From Rosa chinensis (lineage: Eukaryota; Streptophyta; Magnoliopsida; Rosales; Rosaceae), in the NCBI RefSeq assembly GCF_002994745.2, contig NC_037094.1, forward strand, positions 67,881,319 to 67,945,318: DNA of 64,000 bases. Direction: 5' to 3'. Both the position numbers and the translations under genes were made by a program. The notes beneath the pieces were generated by a model. The model searched no databases. It was not told where the DNA came from and saw only the letters and a program-made list of their open reading frames with translations. Of the stretch, positions 24,701 through 37,644 are shown piece after piece. Position 1 is the stretch's first letter. Every line of letters begins with the position of its first letter.

Positions 24701-26142
24701 TGCCTCCACCACAAGGCAAGAAGGCTGTAGGCTGTCGTTGGGTGTTTACTGTGAAGCATAATGCAGATGGATCAGTGAATCGATACAAAGCACGTCTTGT
24801 AGCAAAGGGATTTACTCAGACGTATGGTATATACTATGATGAAACTTTTACTCATGTTGCCAAGATGAATACTATTCTGGTTCTGCTCTCGTTCGCTGCT
24901 AGTTTAAACTGGTCACTTCGACAGTTTGATGCCAAGAATGCATTTCTTCATGGAGAGTTACCCGAGGAAGTATGCATGAGCCTCCCACCAGGGTATGTAG
25001 TTGCTTATCCTGGTGAGTTTGTATGCAAATTGAGAAAGTCTCTGTATGGTCTCAAACAGTCACCTCGTGCTTAGTTTGGAAGATTTGCACAGTTCATGCG
25101 GAAGGTTGGTTACAGGCAGAGCAACTCAGACCATACATTGTTTCTCAAGCATCAACAGGGGAAGGTAACAGCTCTAATTATCTATGTGCATGATATGGTA
25201 ATCACTGGTAATGACACTGTTGAGATGGATAGACTGCAGAGACAGCTAGCCTCTGAGTTTGAGATGAAGGACTTGGGAGAGCTTAAGTACTTCTTAGGAA
25301 TTGAGGTAGCCAGGGGGAGAGAAAGAATCTATCTGTGCCAAAGGAAGTATGTTCTTGACTTGCTGACAGAGACAGGTTTGTTGGATTGCAGACCTATTGA
25401 CACTCCTATTGAGCAGAACCATGGTTTAGCTGAGTATCCAGATCAGGTACCTACTGATCGAGCTAGCTATCAGAGGTTAGTTGGGCACTTGATTTATTTG
25501 GCTCATACCAGACCAGACGTTGCGTATGCAGTGAGTGTGGTGAGTCAGTTCATGCATAATCCGAGTGAGAGTCACATGGACGCTGTTATGCGAATTCTAA
25601 AGTACTTGAAGTCAGCTCCAGGTAGGGGAGTACTATTTTCTAAACACAACAACGTTCTTGAGGTTTGTGGCTTCACAGATGCAGATTAGGCTGGAAATAT
25701 TACAGACAAGAGGTCGACATCAGGTTACTTTACCTTTGTGCGAGGTCATTTGGTTACATGGAAGAGTAAGAAACAGAAAGTTGTGGCACGTTCTAGTGCT
25801 GAGGCCGAGTATAGAGGTATGGCTCACGGAGTGTGTGAATTGTTGTGGCTGAGAAATCTGTTAAGTGATCTGGGTTTCATACTCAAAAATTCCATGCAGT
25901 TGTATTGTGACAACAAGGCAGCTATTGACATATCACAGAATCCAGTACAGCATGATCGTACTAAGCATGTGGAGGTTGATCGTCACTTTATAAAGGAGAA
26001 GCTAGATGCCAAAATCATTAGCTTTCCTTTTGTTCCAACTGAAGAGCAACTTGCAGATGTACTTACCAAAGGAGTTTCCAGGAAGGCGTTTTATGACTCA
26101 CTAAGCAAGTTGGGCATGGTTGATGTATATGCGCCAACTTGA
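21767..26142 (+). pseudogene. Copia gag-pol polyprotein, broken by four stops and one frameshift
   Basis: Domain order is gag (from 21767; KLTGTNFRTWKKIMSVYLRG), a CCHC knuckle (CSYCNDLGHVRETCW, near 22590), protease (WIIDSGASDHMT, near 22850), and the GAG-pre-integrase box (WHRRLGHPS, 23265). Integrase follows (VLRSDNE, then NGVSERKNRHLLD), then reverse transcriptase (24600-25560, with KSLYGLKQSPRA, and YVHD where YVDD is usual, near 25180) and RNase H (25570-26060, with SSAEAEYRGMA). Stops, all TAG, lie at 22298, 23114, 25072 and 25687. A G run at 23634-23647 shifts the frame inside integrase. The element cannot make a full polyprotein. Confidence 0.9.
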
Positions 26143-26149
26143 GGGGGAG

Positions 26150-26345
26150 TGTTAGTGTGAGTCATCATTCCCTATTAGGAATAGACTACAAGGGAATATA
26201 TTGTTGTAACTACTTACCTTGTATATGTTATGTAGTACAGTAGTACACAATAGTTGTAGTACGATTTTAATCTGTTTATATACACCATAGAATGAGTGTA
26301 ATTATATATCAGAAAAATTCATTCTCTCAATCGTGTCTTATTTGA
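26150..26345 (+). repeat. 3' LTR of the copia element
   Basis: 196 bp, preceded by the polypurine tract GAGGGGGAG. It is the partner of the 5' LTR at 20927-21122. Confidence 0.9.
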
Positions 26346-27402
26346 TTGCTGGGACATTGGGACCAAAGAAAAAAAAAGCTTGAAGGAGGCATCGTGAAAA
26401 ATAAATTGTTTTGCCCCTTTTCAAACCAAGTTATGTGTGCTCCAGGGGAAAGAAAAGTACTCATTAATCACATCACAACAGTTTCTTCCATAATGCATAA
26501 TAGGGTATGACAGCAAAAAAAATTGTTTTCATTGGCAATGAATACAATGTTTATGACAGCAACACTAAACAGAATCATAGAATTCCTCATGATCTCCAGG
26601 ATCAGGTTCCCGAAGTGCTCTATTCCAAATCAGAAGAAATCCTTTCTGATGATGACTACAAACCAAATCAACCGTAAGATGAGACAAAGCAAAAGCAATC
26701 TAATATCAAAGCCAGGCAAGGAATATTACTACATAAATCATAAATGTAATTAATCGAAGACAATAAGAAATACTTTTCGTTGAAACTTATAAGAGAACTC
26801 CACGGCTTTCATTCTCAGACCAAGGTGACATAACATTTTCTCAAGAGTCATCCAGGAATCAGAAAAAAAGCTCAGAATTACCAATTTGTATCCATGACTA
26901 TGATGTTCAACTCGATAGTAATGCCAAACAAATAGAGTGGTCAAGGACGATGGGTTTCAGCAGGTGTTCTCGAAATTTTATAAAAAAAATGTTCACAAAC
27001 GTGATACCGGGAAAGCAGTCCGGTTGTCCAAATCGCCAAACAAGGTAGAAGAAGCATCAAAATGGTGGAAATTGGTTCATCGCCAAACAATTTTGTTGGA
27101 TACAATCGGGCCGGTAAGTTGACCGCGACGGCATTGGATATAGAATATAATTCTGTCAAGGTATAATAAATAGTAACGAATTTTTCCAATAGCGAACGGC
27201 CGTGGAGCGCAGAGTTAAAAGGAAAAGGCCAAATCACTAGGCAACAAAGGCCTAATAATTTCCCCCGGTCGGCAGAGTCGTTTCTCTTGGTATTTAACCA
27301 ACCCCTCACTTGCGTCTTCCTCAACTCACCGGCCGTGTCTCCATCTGCCAACAATCAACTTCCAACTTCCAACTTCCAACAACCACACAACAAGTCAACA
27401 AC
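26346..27402. other. Spacer and upstream region of the hexosaminidase gene
   Basis: AT-rich spacer to about 27200, then the presumed promoter and leader of the GH20 gene. The leader near the start is rich in AACTTCC and ACA repeats (27355-27400). No other gene is recognised. Confidence 0.5.
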
Positions 27403-29308
27403 ATGCTCTTCATCATCTCTCTCTCTATCCTAGGCTTGTTATTGGCTTCTCCGATCTCCGGTTCTTCCCAATCCGGATCCATCAATGTCTGGCCCATGCC
27501 GAGAAACTTCTCGTGGCCTGAGCCGCAGGCCAACCCCCTCTCCCCTAATTTCAACATCTTATCTCCAGATCATCGCTACCTGTCGTCCGCCGCCAAACGC
27601 TACCTGCATCTTATTCTCAGCGAGCACCACCGCCCCCTGGTGAACCCCTCCTCCTCCGTCCGCATCAACACTTCTGCGCCGCCATTGCTGACCCTCGCCA
27701 TCACGGTTGCGGACCTCACTGCTCCCCTTCACCATGGCGTGGACGAGTCGTACACACTTACCATCCCCGCCGCCGGGGGAGCCGCCCATCTGACGGCCCA
27801 GACTGCGTGGGGCGCCATGAGGGGTCTCGAGACATTGTCGCAGCTGGTGTGGGGGAATCCCTCGCTCGTGGCGGTTGGGGTGTACGTGTGGGACTCCCCA
27901 CTGTTCGGGCATAGAGGGCTCATGCTCGACACCTCTAGGAACTACTACGGAGTTGAGGATTTACTTAGGACCATCGAGACCATGAGCGCCAATAAGCTCA
28001 ATGTGTTTCATTGGCACATCACTGACTCCCACTCTTTCCCGCTACTCGTGCCTTCGGAGCCTGAATTGGCCTCCAAGGGATCTTATGGATCCAGTATGCA
28101 GTACTCTCCCGCTGATGTCACAAAGATTGTGGAGTTCGGTTTGGAGCATGGTGTCAGGGTTCTCCCGGAAATCGACTCACCTGGTTAGTTTTCGATCCTT
28201 CCACCTGCTTAGCTCTCCAAGTGAAATATTTTATGAAATAGAACGCATAAGAAATGTTACTATAAACTCACTGGATTCTCACTTTCATAGAGAAGATTTA
28301 AATCAAATAGGCAGAGACTAATTTGAATTATTGTTTTGAAATTTGCATACAGGCCATACAGGATCATGGGCTGCAGCCTATCCCGATATAGTATCATGTG
28401 CAAATATGTTCTGGTGGCCAGCAGGAGTTGATTGGGGTGACCGACTCGCGTCCGAACCAGGAACAGGTCATCTAAATCCTTTGAACCCCAAGACCTATCA
28501 AGTGCTCAAAAACGTAATCCATGATGTGGCGACATTATTCCCTGAACCATTTTACCACGGGGGTGCTGATGAGATCGTACCAGGTTGTTGGAAAGCGGAT
28601 CCAACCATTCAATCATTCTTATCGAGGGGAGGAACTCTGAGTCAGCTACTTGAGCTTTTTGTCAATTCCACATTCCCTTACATTGTATCTCATAACAAGA
28701 CAGTTGTATACTGGGAAGACGTGTTACTAGATGATAACATTAAGGTGCAATCAGCAGCTCTTCCCCGTGAGAATACCATCTTACAAACATGGAACAATGG
28801 ACACAACAACACTAAACGAATTGTGTCTTCTGGATATCGTACAATCGTGTCATCCTCAGAATTTTACTACTTAGATTGTGGTCACGGTGACTTTCTTGGG
28901 AACGATAGCATATATGATCAACAAACAGGTAGTCACGCAAAAGATGGAGGGTCATGGTGCGGGCCTTTCAAAACATGGCAAACCATATATAATTATGATA
29001 TAACATATGGTCTAACTGAAGACGAGGCTAAATTGGTTTTAGGTGGAGAGGTGGCGCTTTGGTCTGAGCAAGCAGATCCAACAGTTTTGGATGCACGAAT
29101 TTGGCCACGAACTTCAGCAATGGCAGAGTCATTGTGGTCAGGGAACCGGGATGATAAGGGTACGAAGAGATTTGCGGAGGCAACTGATCGCCTCAATGAA
29201 TGGAGGAGTAGAATCGTGGCTAGAGGTGTTAGAGCTGAACCTATTCAGCCACTATGGTGTATTAAGAATTCAGGGATGTGCAACACTGTTAATTCATTGG
29301 GCTCATAG
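27403..29308 (+). CDS. Beta-hexosaminidase (GH20), two exons, HEXO2-like
   Basis: The enzyme removes terminal N-acetylglucosamine or N-acetylgalactosamine from glycans in the secretory or vacuolar route. Exons are 27403-28183 and 28353-29308, joined in a Gly codon, giving 578 aa, the usual length for plant hexosaminidases. The chosen ATG opens a signal peptide ([17 protein letters not shown]). An in-frame ATG at 27310 would add 31 polar residues in front and is less likely. The N-terminal GH20b domain covers roughly residues 30-165. The catalytic barrel follows, with [30 protein letters not shown] and the catalytic Asp-Glu pair in [13 protein letters not shown] (about 333-334). The [10 protein letters not shown] and W-P-R-T-S-A-M-A-E motifs are intact, and several N-glycosylation sequons are present. 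HEXO2-like is a best guess by overall look. No lesion is seen. Confidence 0.93.
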
Positions 29309-29619
29309 GCTAGCTAGTATTGCTATTGATGATCACTATACATCAGTTTGGACTGAAAAGGCTCCAGAATGCATTCTGGACGTTCTACAATCAGATTGTA
29401 ATCAGCCTGTTTAAGGCTTCCTTCAGTAAACATAATTCTTCGATAAAAAAAAAAAAACGAAGATGTCAGGGGGATACTCTTAGAAGATCGTAGTGTGTTG
29501 CGTCTTACAATATATATTACGGTAGACACACTTTTTAATGAGTGATATTTGTTATTTTTCCTAGCGTTTAACCATGTATATCAAGTCTAAGTCCATACGA
29601 TTGGTGTAACAAGACTTGT
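29309..29619. other. 3' region of the hexosaminidase gene
   Basis: Presumed 3' UTR with a poly-A stretch near 29445-29457. The A2 element begins shortly after, about 310 bases past the stop codon. Confidence 0.5.
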
Positions 29620-32548
29620 CTTGGATTGGAGTGGTCATGCGGGGCCCACCTTAGAAGAAATTCTACCAAAAAATTTGGCGGAACTCCCTCTAAAAGTGGA
29701 CTACCCAAAACCTGTAGAAAAACATTATTAATCTAACCTTAATCTTCTGGAGCCATCCTGCTCCCTATACCACAACACCTCCCATAACACAAAACAATTA
29801 TGAACTTAAGAATATTAATCTCATAGGTTATCAGAGCAATCTAATGTACAGGCGTACAAGAGAATAGAATACAAGATAAATGACAGATATTTTTAAAATG
29901 CGGAAGCTATGACAGCTATGCCTCAACCCCATGTACGCTCGACCTCAAGCTAAACTGGCCTGCAAACTGGGCATTTGAAACTGAAGGGCCCAGGGGAAAA
30001 CATTTAAAAACCGTTAGAGTCAGTGGACGAAAATAAGTAATTTCAGATGTATAAGTAAAACTTAATGTTTTCCCAAATTATTCTCTAAAAACTCGCATGC
30101 AGTAACAATCTTGGAAATACTCTTAATCATCATCTTTACTGCAATCTTAATCACGTAAAATATAACATCTTGCGATCTCTTAAAATCTCCAATCCCTCAT
30201 ATAAGTAATCATATTTCAAATATCTTGTTAACAAAATCGACATTCAGCGAGATTTCACAATATTTCCAACTCAATCCTTTTCAAGAAAACTCATTAATTT
30301 GATGATTAGAAATGACTGCTGTCTAATCATCTCATGCCATCTGAGAGGGACTACCACCCAGATGACGCATCGGAAGGGACTGCCAACAGGAATAGGAGGC
30401 GGTGGGTAGAAGGGACTGCCAACTAGCCACAGGTAGTTAGAAGGGACTGCTAACTGATTACCCTATGTCATCTAGAAGGGACTGCCAACCAGGTGACGCA
30501 TCGGAAGGGACTGCCATCTAGCCACAGGTAGTTAGAATGGACTGCCAACTGACTACCTCATGTCATCTGGAAGGGAATGCCAACCAGGTGATGCATCGGA
30601 AGGAACTGCCAACCGGGATGTAATCTGAAATGCATGGACTGCCGACCAGACTATTACCTAGAAGGGACTGCCGACTAGGTAATGCATGCATGCGCTGACT
30701 TAGTTGCCTCCTCAATAAATTGGAATCAACCTCCTTAAAATAATTGCTTTCGGAAGGAAACCCGTTATTAATCCAATAAGTCATCAATAATTCACCGAAA
30801 GCATAACTTAAGAATATCTCGATAACTCAAAACTCAATATCTCAATAAATCCTCGAAAGCATAAATCCTCTGTAAATCAATAAATGCTTTCGGAAAGAAA
30901 TCTCAATAAAACTTCAAAGCTGATAAGTGCGGAACTCAAAACTCAAGAAATCTCGATAATTCGATCATGCTCAAATATTTGCTAAATCATTCATACTCGT
31001 AAATCACCATATAAATCGATATTCGAAATCATTAATTCTCAGAATATTTTCTTAATCAGTCACTTCCCGAAAATCATTTCCCAACTCAATAACTCATAAA
31101 TAAATAGCTTAAAAATCTATTGAAAGCCCTCGGGAAGGAAATCCACTAAAAATCCCGTAACTCATAGAGCATAAAAAAATCTCAAGAAATCAAGCTCAGA
31201 AAATCATAACACTCAATAATTCAAATAATAAATTAAACCTTAATTAGAAAATAATAATATACTGTATGCACATTTAATTTAAAATAAATGTCCACTCACA
31301 GTACTATTTAGGCGACCACGCTACCGGTTTCCTACATCGAGCAGTAGCTCGGCACGTCGCCCTGTATACAATTATAATTCGTGAATAACGATCCGGAAAT
31401 TAAATACGATTCCCACATCAAATCCTCATAAATTAACATTTCTATTTCTTTTCTGATTAAACCAAAACTTTATCATTTGCACCAATTCTTTAATTGAAGG
31501 TTTCTAGGGCAAAACTGAGAGAAATCCAATATTGGAATTCTCATAAATCTATAGCCAAACTATTGAACTACGGAAATTCCGATTAATATCCAAACCTCCT
31601 CCAATTTCCACCAAACACCTATCCATAAATTCGTAACAATATATACTACTCAATAGACCAAAACAACTCACCAGGAAAGGCCGGACGCGCCCTCACGCGC
31701 CGCCACAAGCGGCTGCGGCTGGCCCCATGCGCCGCCGGTCAACCACTATATCTGGCTACCAAATTTTACCAACATTATCAACTCAACATTCTAAGCATCT
31801 TTCTCAACTACAACAAATCCAGAAAACGACTAGAAGTACCTCAACAATTAAGGAGAAGTTTGAACCCGAATTGTGAATAGTAACCCAGAATTTCAAATCT
31901 TCGATTCTTCCTTCTCGCGTCAAATCGCTGTAAAATACTTTGGGAGCATCATCTATGTCGCAAAGCGCTCCCAAGGACTAAGTTTTGTCGTTTGTGGTGG
32001 CCAGAATCGGGAGAAACCGGCAATAACCTCAATATGCTACAGTGACCGTCCTCTTCTTCTCGTTGCTGCACCTTCCACAGTTCAAATTAAGCTACCAAAC
32101 AGATCCAGAAATGAAGAGAAGGAAGAGATCTTTCCAACGACATCTTAAACATCATAATCCGTCGCCGGATAAAGGAGTTATGGCCGGAAAATGGTGAAGA
32201 GGTAGGAGAAAAAGAGAGAATCGGGGAGAGAGAAGACAGAGACCTCAGTAAGTTTCCGGAAATGGAAACTTACCATAGTAATTTGGCTATTTATAGATAA
32301 ATTACTATGAACAGTAATTTTACCTTTTTGCTTATAACTTTGGCATACGAACTCCGATTTTTACGTACCACATATGCACGCGCTCGGTTTAACGTTCTCT
32401 ACAACTTTCATGATAAACATTTTCTCAAATTTTGACCCGAACAAAAAGTCAACTTTTAAGGCCCCCTAAAATGTCGAAACGTAGATGTAAATGTCGTTTA
32501 CCGATCGAAAGACTCGTAAACTGGTAAATTTAGGTTCGGGACGTTACA
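29620..32548 (-). mobile_element. A-family LTR-like non-coding element, copy A2
   Basis: On the minus strand it starts TGTAACGTCCCGAACC (ends at 32548 on the plus strand) and runs ~2.9 kb. It aligns by eye with A1 over nearly its full length. Its far end is altered relative to A1: the CAGGACCCGCC terminal block of A1 is missing or replaced. It has no coding domain and carries the hairpin array at 30301-30675. It sits just downstream of the hexosaminidase gene. Confidence 0.7.
30301..30675 (-). repeat. Array of about eleven stem-loops with constant loop, in A2
   Basis: Same design as in A1. The first stem is GATGATTAG/CTAATCATC, where A1 has GATGACTAG/CTAGTCATC: both sides changed and pairing is kept. 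Other stems include CATCTG/CAGATG, GTCATCTAG/CCAGGTGAC (partly mismatched) and TTACCTAG/CTAGGTAA. An extra block near 30430-30560 repeats the AGGTAGTTAG ... GTCATCTGG pair, so A2 gained units by duplication. Confidence 0.8.
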
Positions 32549-33399
32549 ATGTGGTACTCTAACGATAACAAATAATGAAAGCGACTTATTTTCTTCAAAA
32601 CATGACTCATCTGATAACATAAATGATGGTTTTTTGGTGAAATTTTAGCAATAAGTCCGAACTACTTTTTTTTAGCTGAAGAAAAGATTTAATTAATCTC
32701 AAATCCAGAATAACACATACAATAATTTTCTATACTTGCGACCTACATCAATGTCAAAATAGTTTGGAAAGAACCAATATCATCCACAAAAACATTTAGG
32801 CTCATTTATCTAGTAAGTCTACGAGACAATAACTATGTCTCTTGCGTAAAATTAAATTAAGCAAGAAACCATTTGCCAATGCACTCAATTATGGTACTCG
32901 ACGTTCCTCTTTAACTAATTGTACGTAACAGCACTTCATAGTATGTAGGCTTCAAAAACTCTAAATATTAAGTATAAATTGAGGGTGGCAAGACACTTTC
33001 CTTAGTCAATTGATCTAACCCAACTATAGATGCAGGCCTAAGAGAGGACCCAATGACTGATACGTAGACAAGCCCTCCACTAACAGAGGTAGGCCTAAGA
33101 ACGATGAGCCACTCTAATTGAGGCTTAGGAGACGTCACCCCATACCTAACAAGTAGACCAACCCACAAGGCCCAACCTTGCTTGCTGCCAATACTGAACC
33201 ACAATGCAAGTCAAGCAATCGAAACCGCCATGGAAGCTCAATAAACAATTGTATCGGCAAGCCGCCGCTAACATAGAACGAGCGACCCAACATACAAGTA
33301 AGCTGCACCCTAACCAATCCAGCTGCACTCCTTGGCTTCCATAGCCTATAATGTTATGCATCGTATGTACCTAGACTTACCTATTTATTGATCATTTAG
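32549..33399. other. Spacer between A2 and the next LTR-like element
   Basis: AT-rich sequence without recognisable coding frames or repeats. Minus-strand frames at 32968-33361 have no known domain. Confidence 0.35.
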
Positions 33400-34910
33400 A
33401 TGGTAAATGACAAAAACCTTTAATTTTTCCCTTTATTGCGAACATTTAGGGGCTCCAAAGTTGACTCTTTTTTTTTTTTTTGCTCATTTTTTTTTAGAAA
33501 ACTTCCTTCAAGAAAGTTGTAGAGGACGTCAAAAAGTTATGCTATGAGAAGCTTCAGTTACTATTTTAGAAAACCCTACTATAAATGGCAAGTTACCATA
33601 GTGGCATTCCATTTCGGTATGGAAACCCTAACAAACCAATCTCCCATTGACCCGACTAGCGGACCCAACCAGATAGCAAAATCCGGTAGGTTCTCCACTG
33701 TCCGACCATTCTAGATCAATTCATCGGTCTCATTTAGAGCGCCTCCTCACGCAGACAAGGTTTCTAGCCTCATTTTTCGTCAACCACCGTTGATTGAAGT
33801 GCATCGAAGCCTTTTGTTTTTACAGGCCATGCACCATGACCCGATCAGAACTCTATGCTCCAACCACCTCATGTCGCGCCACCACTTGCTTTTGGAAGCC
33901 CTCTTTGTCGCGGTTCGAGCCCACCAAGCCACCAGGCATCCATTTGGTTGTAGGAAGGAGAATCGACAATTTAAAGTTTCGGGCTTTCTGAATATTTTAA
34001 GGTAAATTCCAAGTTTTCTAGGCATAATTGGACTTCGATGTAGTCAGAGAAGTGGTTGAGCTTGTTGTTGTGAATTTTTTAGTATAGATGTTGCAACTCG
34101 AATCAGAGTTAGAAGCAGCAGCGCGTAGTGTTCATGCGCAGCCATTCATAGCAGCGTGTGCTGCCTTTTCTGACATTTTGTATAGTTTTGTTGGTCTGAT
34201 CACGTTGATATAATTTCTTACACAAACTTTGAACGTAGTTGGTCAATTAGTTTTGTTATCATTTTGGATTTTTAGGTTTCAATTTGTGAAATCCGACTGT
34301 CGGATTGTCTCCATTTTTCATGAAGTTATTAGAAATAGTGGGACGATGAAACCCTTGAAGTTTGAACCGATTCTGATATGAATTCATATTTTGATATTTT
34401 TCTGACAATTTATAATAAGGGGGTTTCCAGGTTACATTCCAAATTTGAATCTAGTTTGCGATCCTTCGAATTGTCAATTATAAGATGTCATTGTGTACAG
34501 AACGATGTTTAGAACCATCGCTCAATGAGGACCCTACGGATGGTTTACTTATCCATATACTGTGCATGCAATTTCTATCGTCGAATTAATTATCTTTTAC
34601 GTTAATTTCACTATGGAGTTTCATTGATAAATTTTGATTTTATTTTTATTCAGCGGATTTTCATATTGAAAGATTTGAAATGAGAAATATTTATTTTTCG
34701 TTATTATTATTAGTATTATTAATTTCTGATAGGTACTTCGGAGTTTGAATAATTGAATTATGATTTTTGGTTTGGTCATGCTTTAGCGGATTTTCATATT
34801 TGGATACTTCGATTTGACTTTTGAGTATGATTTGGGATAAATGTTATGGAGTAACTTCAGTTTTGATTTTTGAGTTTCGGATCATTGTTGAATTTTAGAA
34901 ATTATTTCTA
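33400..34910 (+). mobile_element. LTR-like non-coding element D, 5' part (split by B copy)
   Basis: It has the layout of the A and B families on the plus strand: a TTGACTC/T-run box (33461), AAAGTTGTAGAGGACGTC (33514-33531), a TATAAATGGCAAGTTACC block (33581), a proline/GC-rich block, then T-rich sequence with TGATTTTG-type repeats. It is interrupted at 34910 by the B-family element and probably continues at 37645-37850. Confidence 0.45.
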
Positions 34911-37644
34911 TGTCACTCCTTGATTTTCAAAACAATTAAAAATTAAGATAATCTCACAATTATACCGGACGTGAACAGTTCAGTTATCAATACAAAATAC
35001 CTGAAAAACTTTTTCCTTTTAAACCAAGTACATACTGATGCCTTGAACACACAATGTCAATATAGACTCGCTCCGTAGTGTCATATATTATATTACACAA
35101 GTTTACGAATTAAGTTGCAACAACAAAATAATAAGTAAATACTCCTTAGAGCTCACTACATAACGGAAGTCTTAACAACAGTAAAACCACAAAATTCGCT
35201 TCCTACCCATACAACTGCTACTAGAACTCAACTTCACCCGTGATTACCCTGACATGCAGGATTAACCCCTACACCATCGAATAGTGCACCTGGTTACCAC
35301 ACAATAAACCTGGTAACCTTTTGAAAGCTTGTATGAGTAAACTCAAATACAAAAACCACACAACCACACGAATAACGAGGCAAACCTTTCAACTCAAAGA
35401 AAATAACTCACACCAAAATCAAGAGGAATCCACCGATTCAATTTAAGGAAGCAACACACACAAATTTCGAGGAAAGCCTTTCAACTTAAGGTAAAAAAAA
35501 CACACACCATGATTCCTTAAAAACTCAACATTCTTTTCCCAAAAGAAACAATACAAGTCACACCGTGACAAAATCATATAAAATGTTAACCTAACAAATC
35601 AATATGAAAATCTGGTCCAACCTAGACAATAAAACTCAAAGAAGCAACTCACACAATGAATCCTTCCAAAACTCAACACCTTTTCCCAAAAGGACAATAC
35701 AGCAAGTCACCCCATGACAAAATCATAGAAAATGTTAACCTAACAAATTAAATATGATACTTTGGTCCAACCTGGACAAAAATGTGTACCCAGGATTCAT
35801 AAGTAACCTACTTAGATTCATGAGATACGATGGCAGACCGTAACCACTCACCCAGCCAAAAGCGTGATTCTCGATATATTACCTGAGGTCACAACCTGCA
35901 ACCCCGGATCCTTAGGCCAACCTGACCCTTAGATCAAAACATCAAACGAGTCACGCTGGACCCAAAATGTTACCTAAATCTCAAAAGAAGAAATCATAAC
36001 CTGTGACTTCCAAATCCTCAGACCACCGGTCGTCAGAAACATTTAAAATGGTCACACTGAACCTGAAAATTTTACCTAAAACTCAAAGGAGAAATCACAA
36101 CCTGTGACTCCTAAATCCTCAAACACGTTTCAAAACAATAGAAAATATCATTTCCCACAATATATTGTTTCCCGAAAGTTATACCCCAAAACAATAAATG
36201 AACCCACTCACACCTATTGCTTATATCACAATAAAATCACCAATACACATATATTTCACGTACACACACACGTAGTTATTCACTCAGGAATGCAACTAAT
36301 ACCAACTATAGTTTGCAATTAAATAAATAACTCCCAAAACGATAAGGTAATTTCCGTTCGTAAATGAACATTGTGAGATTACTCACCTCAAAATCCTGCT
36401 GCATCTTCTATATAAAACAAAGATAACACAAACACAGAATATCCTTCCAAGACAACTTCGTCGAGTACCTAATCACATACGGTCTCATCTTAGTACATGA
36501 AACACAAAGCTATTAAAGTTGGAACCCCCGTTTGAACTAAAACCCTGAAAGTAACTCCAATAGAGGCAAAACTTCATCCGAGACCACCAAAATTCTCCAA
36601 AACACTTCTAGGATCAATATGTCAAAAAAACAAGTCAATCCAATGGTCAGATCCTCACAGATCGGAAACCGAGATAATCAAAAACACCAAAAACCCTAAC
36701 ATGCTCATACGATCTCCAAAAGTTACATATCATATATCAAAATGCTTGTATCGACGAGTAGATGATAATGAAGTAAGAAACTTCCCAAGGCATGGTCGGA
36801 AGCGCTGCCACGCGCTGCCGTGCCAACCTCCAAATTAGGAGAGCTTAACACAAGGATCAAGTTTAATACCTGGAGTTTTGGCCGATTCGGCCTAGATGGG
36901 TCGGAATCAAGCTCAAAAGCCGGAATCCACTGTTCACCGTGAGTTGAAGCTTCTCTGGTGCAAATCAATTAAAACCACCACTATGGATCGAAAGAGGATG
37001 CTCCCAGCAACCAAACGAGACCGATTTGAAGCCTAGATGTTGCCGGAATCGAAAAACCCGATCGAGTCGTCGTCGCTAAAACGGAGCTCTTCAATCTCCG
37101 GTTTATGGCTTGAGTAAGTGAAAACCTGTCCTGTAGGGACTATGGGAGTAACTAGGCACATCAGTATGTGGTGGTGGCGTCACCGAAGAACGGCTGAAAA
37201 AGTCGGGTCAGGTCGGACAATTTTTGACGAATCCTAGGGTTTATGAAGAGAGAGAACAGAGAGAAAGGGTTTCCAAAATTGGAAACCTTTCGAAAATATC
37301 AAATAATGATTTTTTATTTTTGGTAACTTCTATTTACAGTAATTTCTCAAAATAGTAGAAACTTCCGCTGACCATAACTTTCTCATATGAATTCTGATTT
37401 TTGTGTTCCACTTGTTCACGAACTCGTATCAACGCGCTCTACGACTCTTGTGAAGGAAGTTTTTGGAGAAACTCAACGAATAAAAAGTCAACATCTTGAC
37501 CCCCTCAAAAATAAAACGTTTTGAGTAATTATTCATCCGAAATACTTCCACATCAACCCCGAACTATGTACTCATCCTAACAATCACTGAATAAATTCTG
37601 AAAAAAATCCTCGAAAAATAATAACAAATTTCTTGGGTATCACA
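34911..37644 (-). mobile_element. B-family LTR-like non-coding element, intact, 5-bp target duplication
   Basis: On the minus strand it begins TGTGATACCC and ends GAGTGACA. The plus-strand borders are TTCTA|TGTCAC at 34911 and ATCACA|TTCTA at 37644, so TTCTA is a perfect 5-bp target duplication (34906-34910 and 37645-37649). It is 2734 bp with no gag or pol domain. Internal direct repeats occur near 35517-35630 versus 35664-35780, and 35972-36030 versus 36068-36124. It is either a solo LTR of a very large gypsy element or a complete LARD-type unit. Confidence 0.8.

Larger units (their letters stand above)
20927..26345 (+). mobile_element. Ty1/copia retrotransposon, near full length, inactive
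   Basis: The element spans ~5.4 kb with two 196-bp LTRs, a tRNA-Met primer-binding site, a long 5' leader, one gag-pol reading path and a polypurine tract (26141-26149). The LTRs differ at about seven positions (roughly 3.6%), so the insertion is not recent. I found no matching 5-bp target duplication (GATGG before, TTGCT after), which may mean rearrangement or decay. Confidence 0.9.

Noticed and set aside
20927..26345. A 5-bp target duplication for the copia element
   Set aside because: The flanking 5-mers GATGG and TTGCT do not match.
26941..27354. 137-codon minus-strand frame upstream of the hexosaminidase gene
   Set aside because: No domain or codon pattern, and it overlaps the promoter and leader of a real gene.
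27310..27402. Upstream in-frame ATG for the hexosaminidase gene
   Set aside because: It would place 31 polar residues before a clear signal peptide; the ATG at 27403 fits secreted GH20 enzymes.
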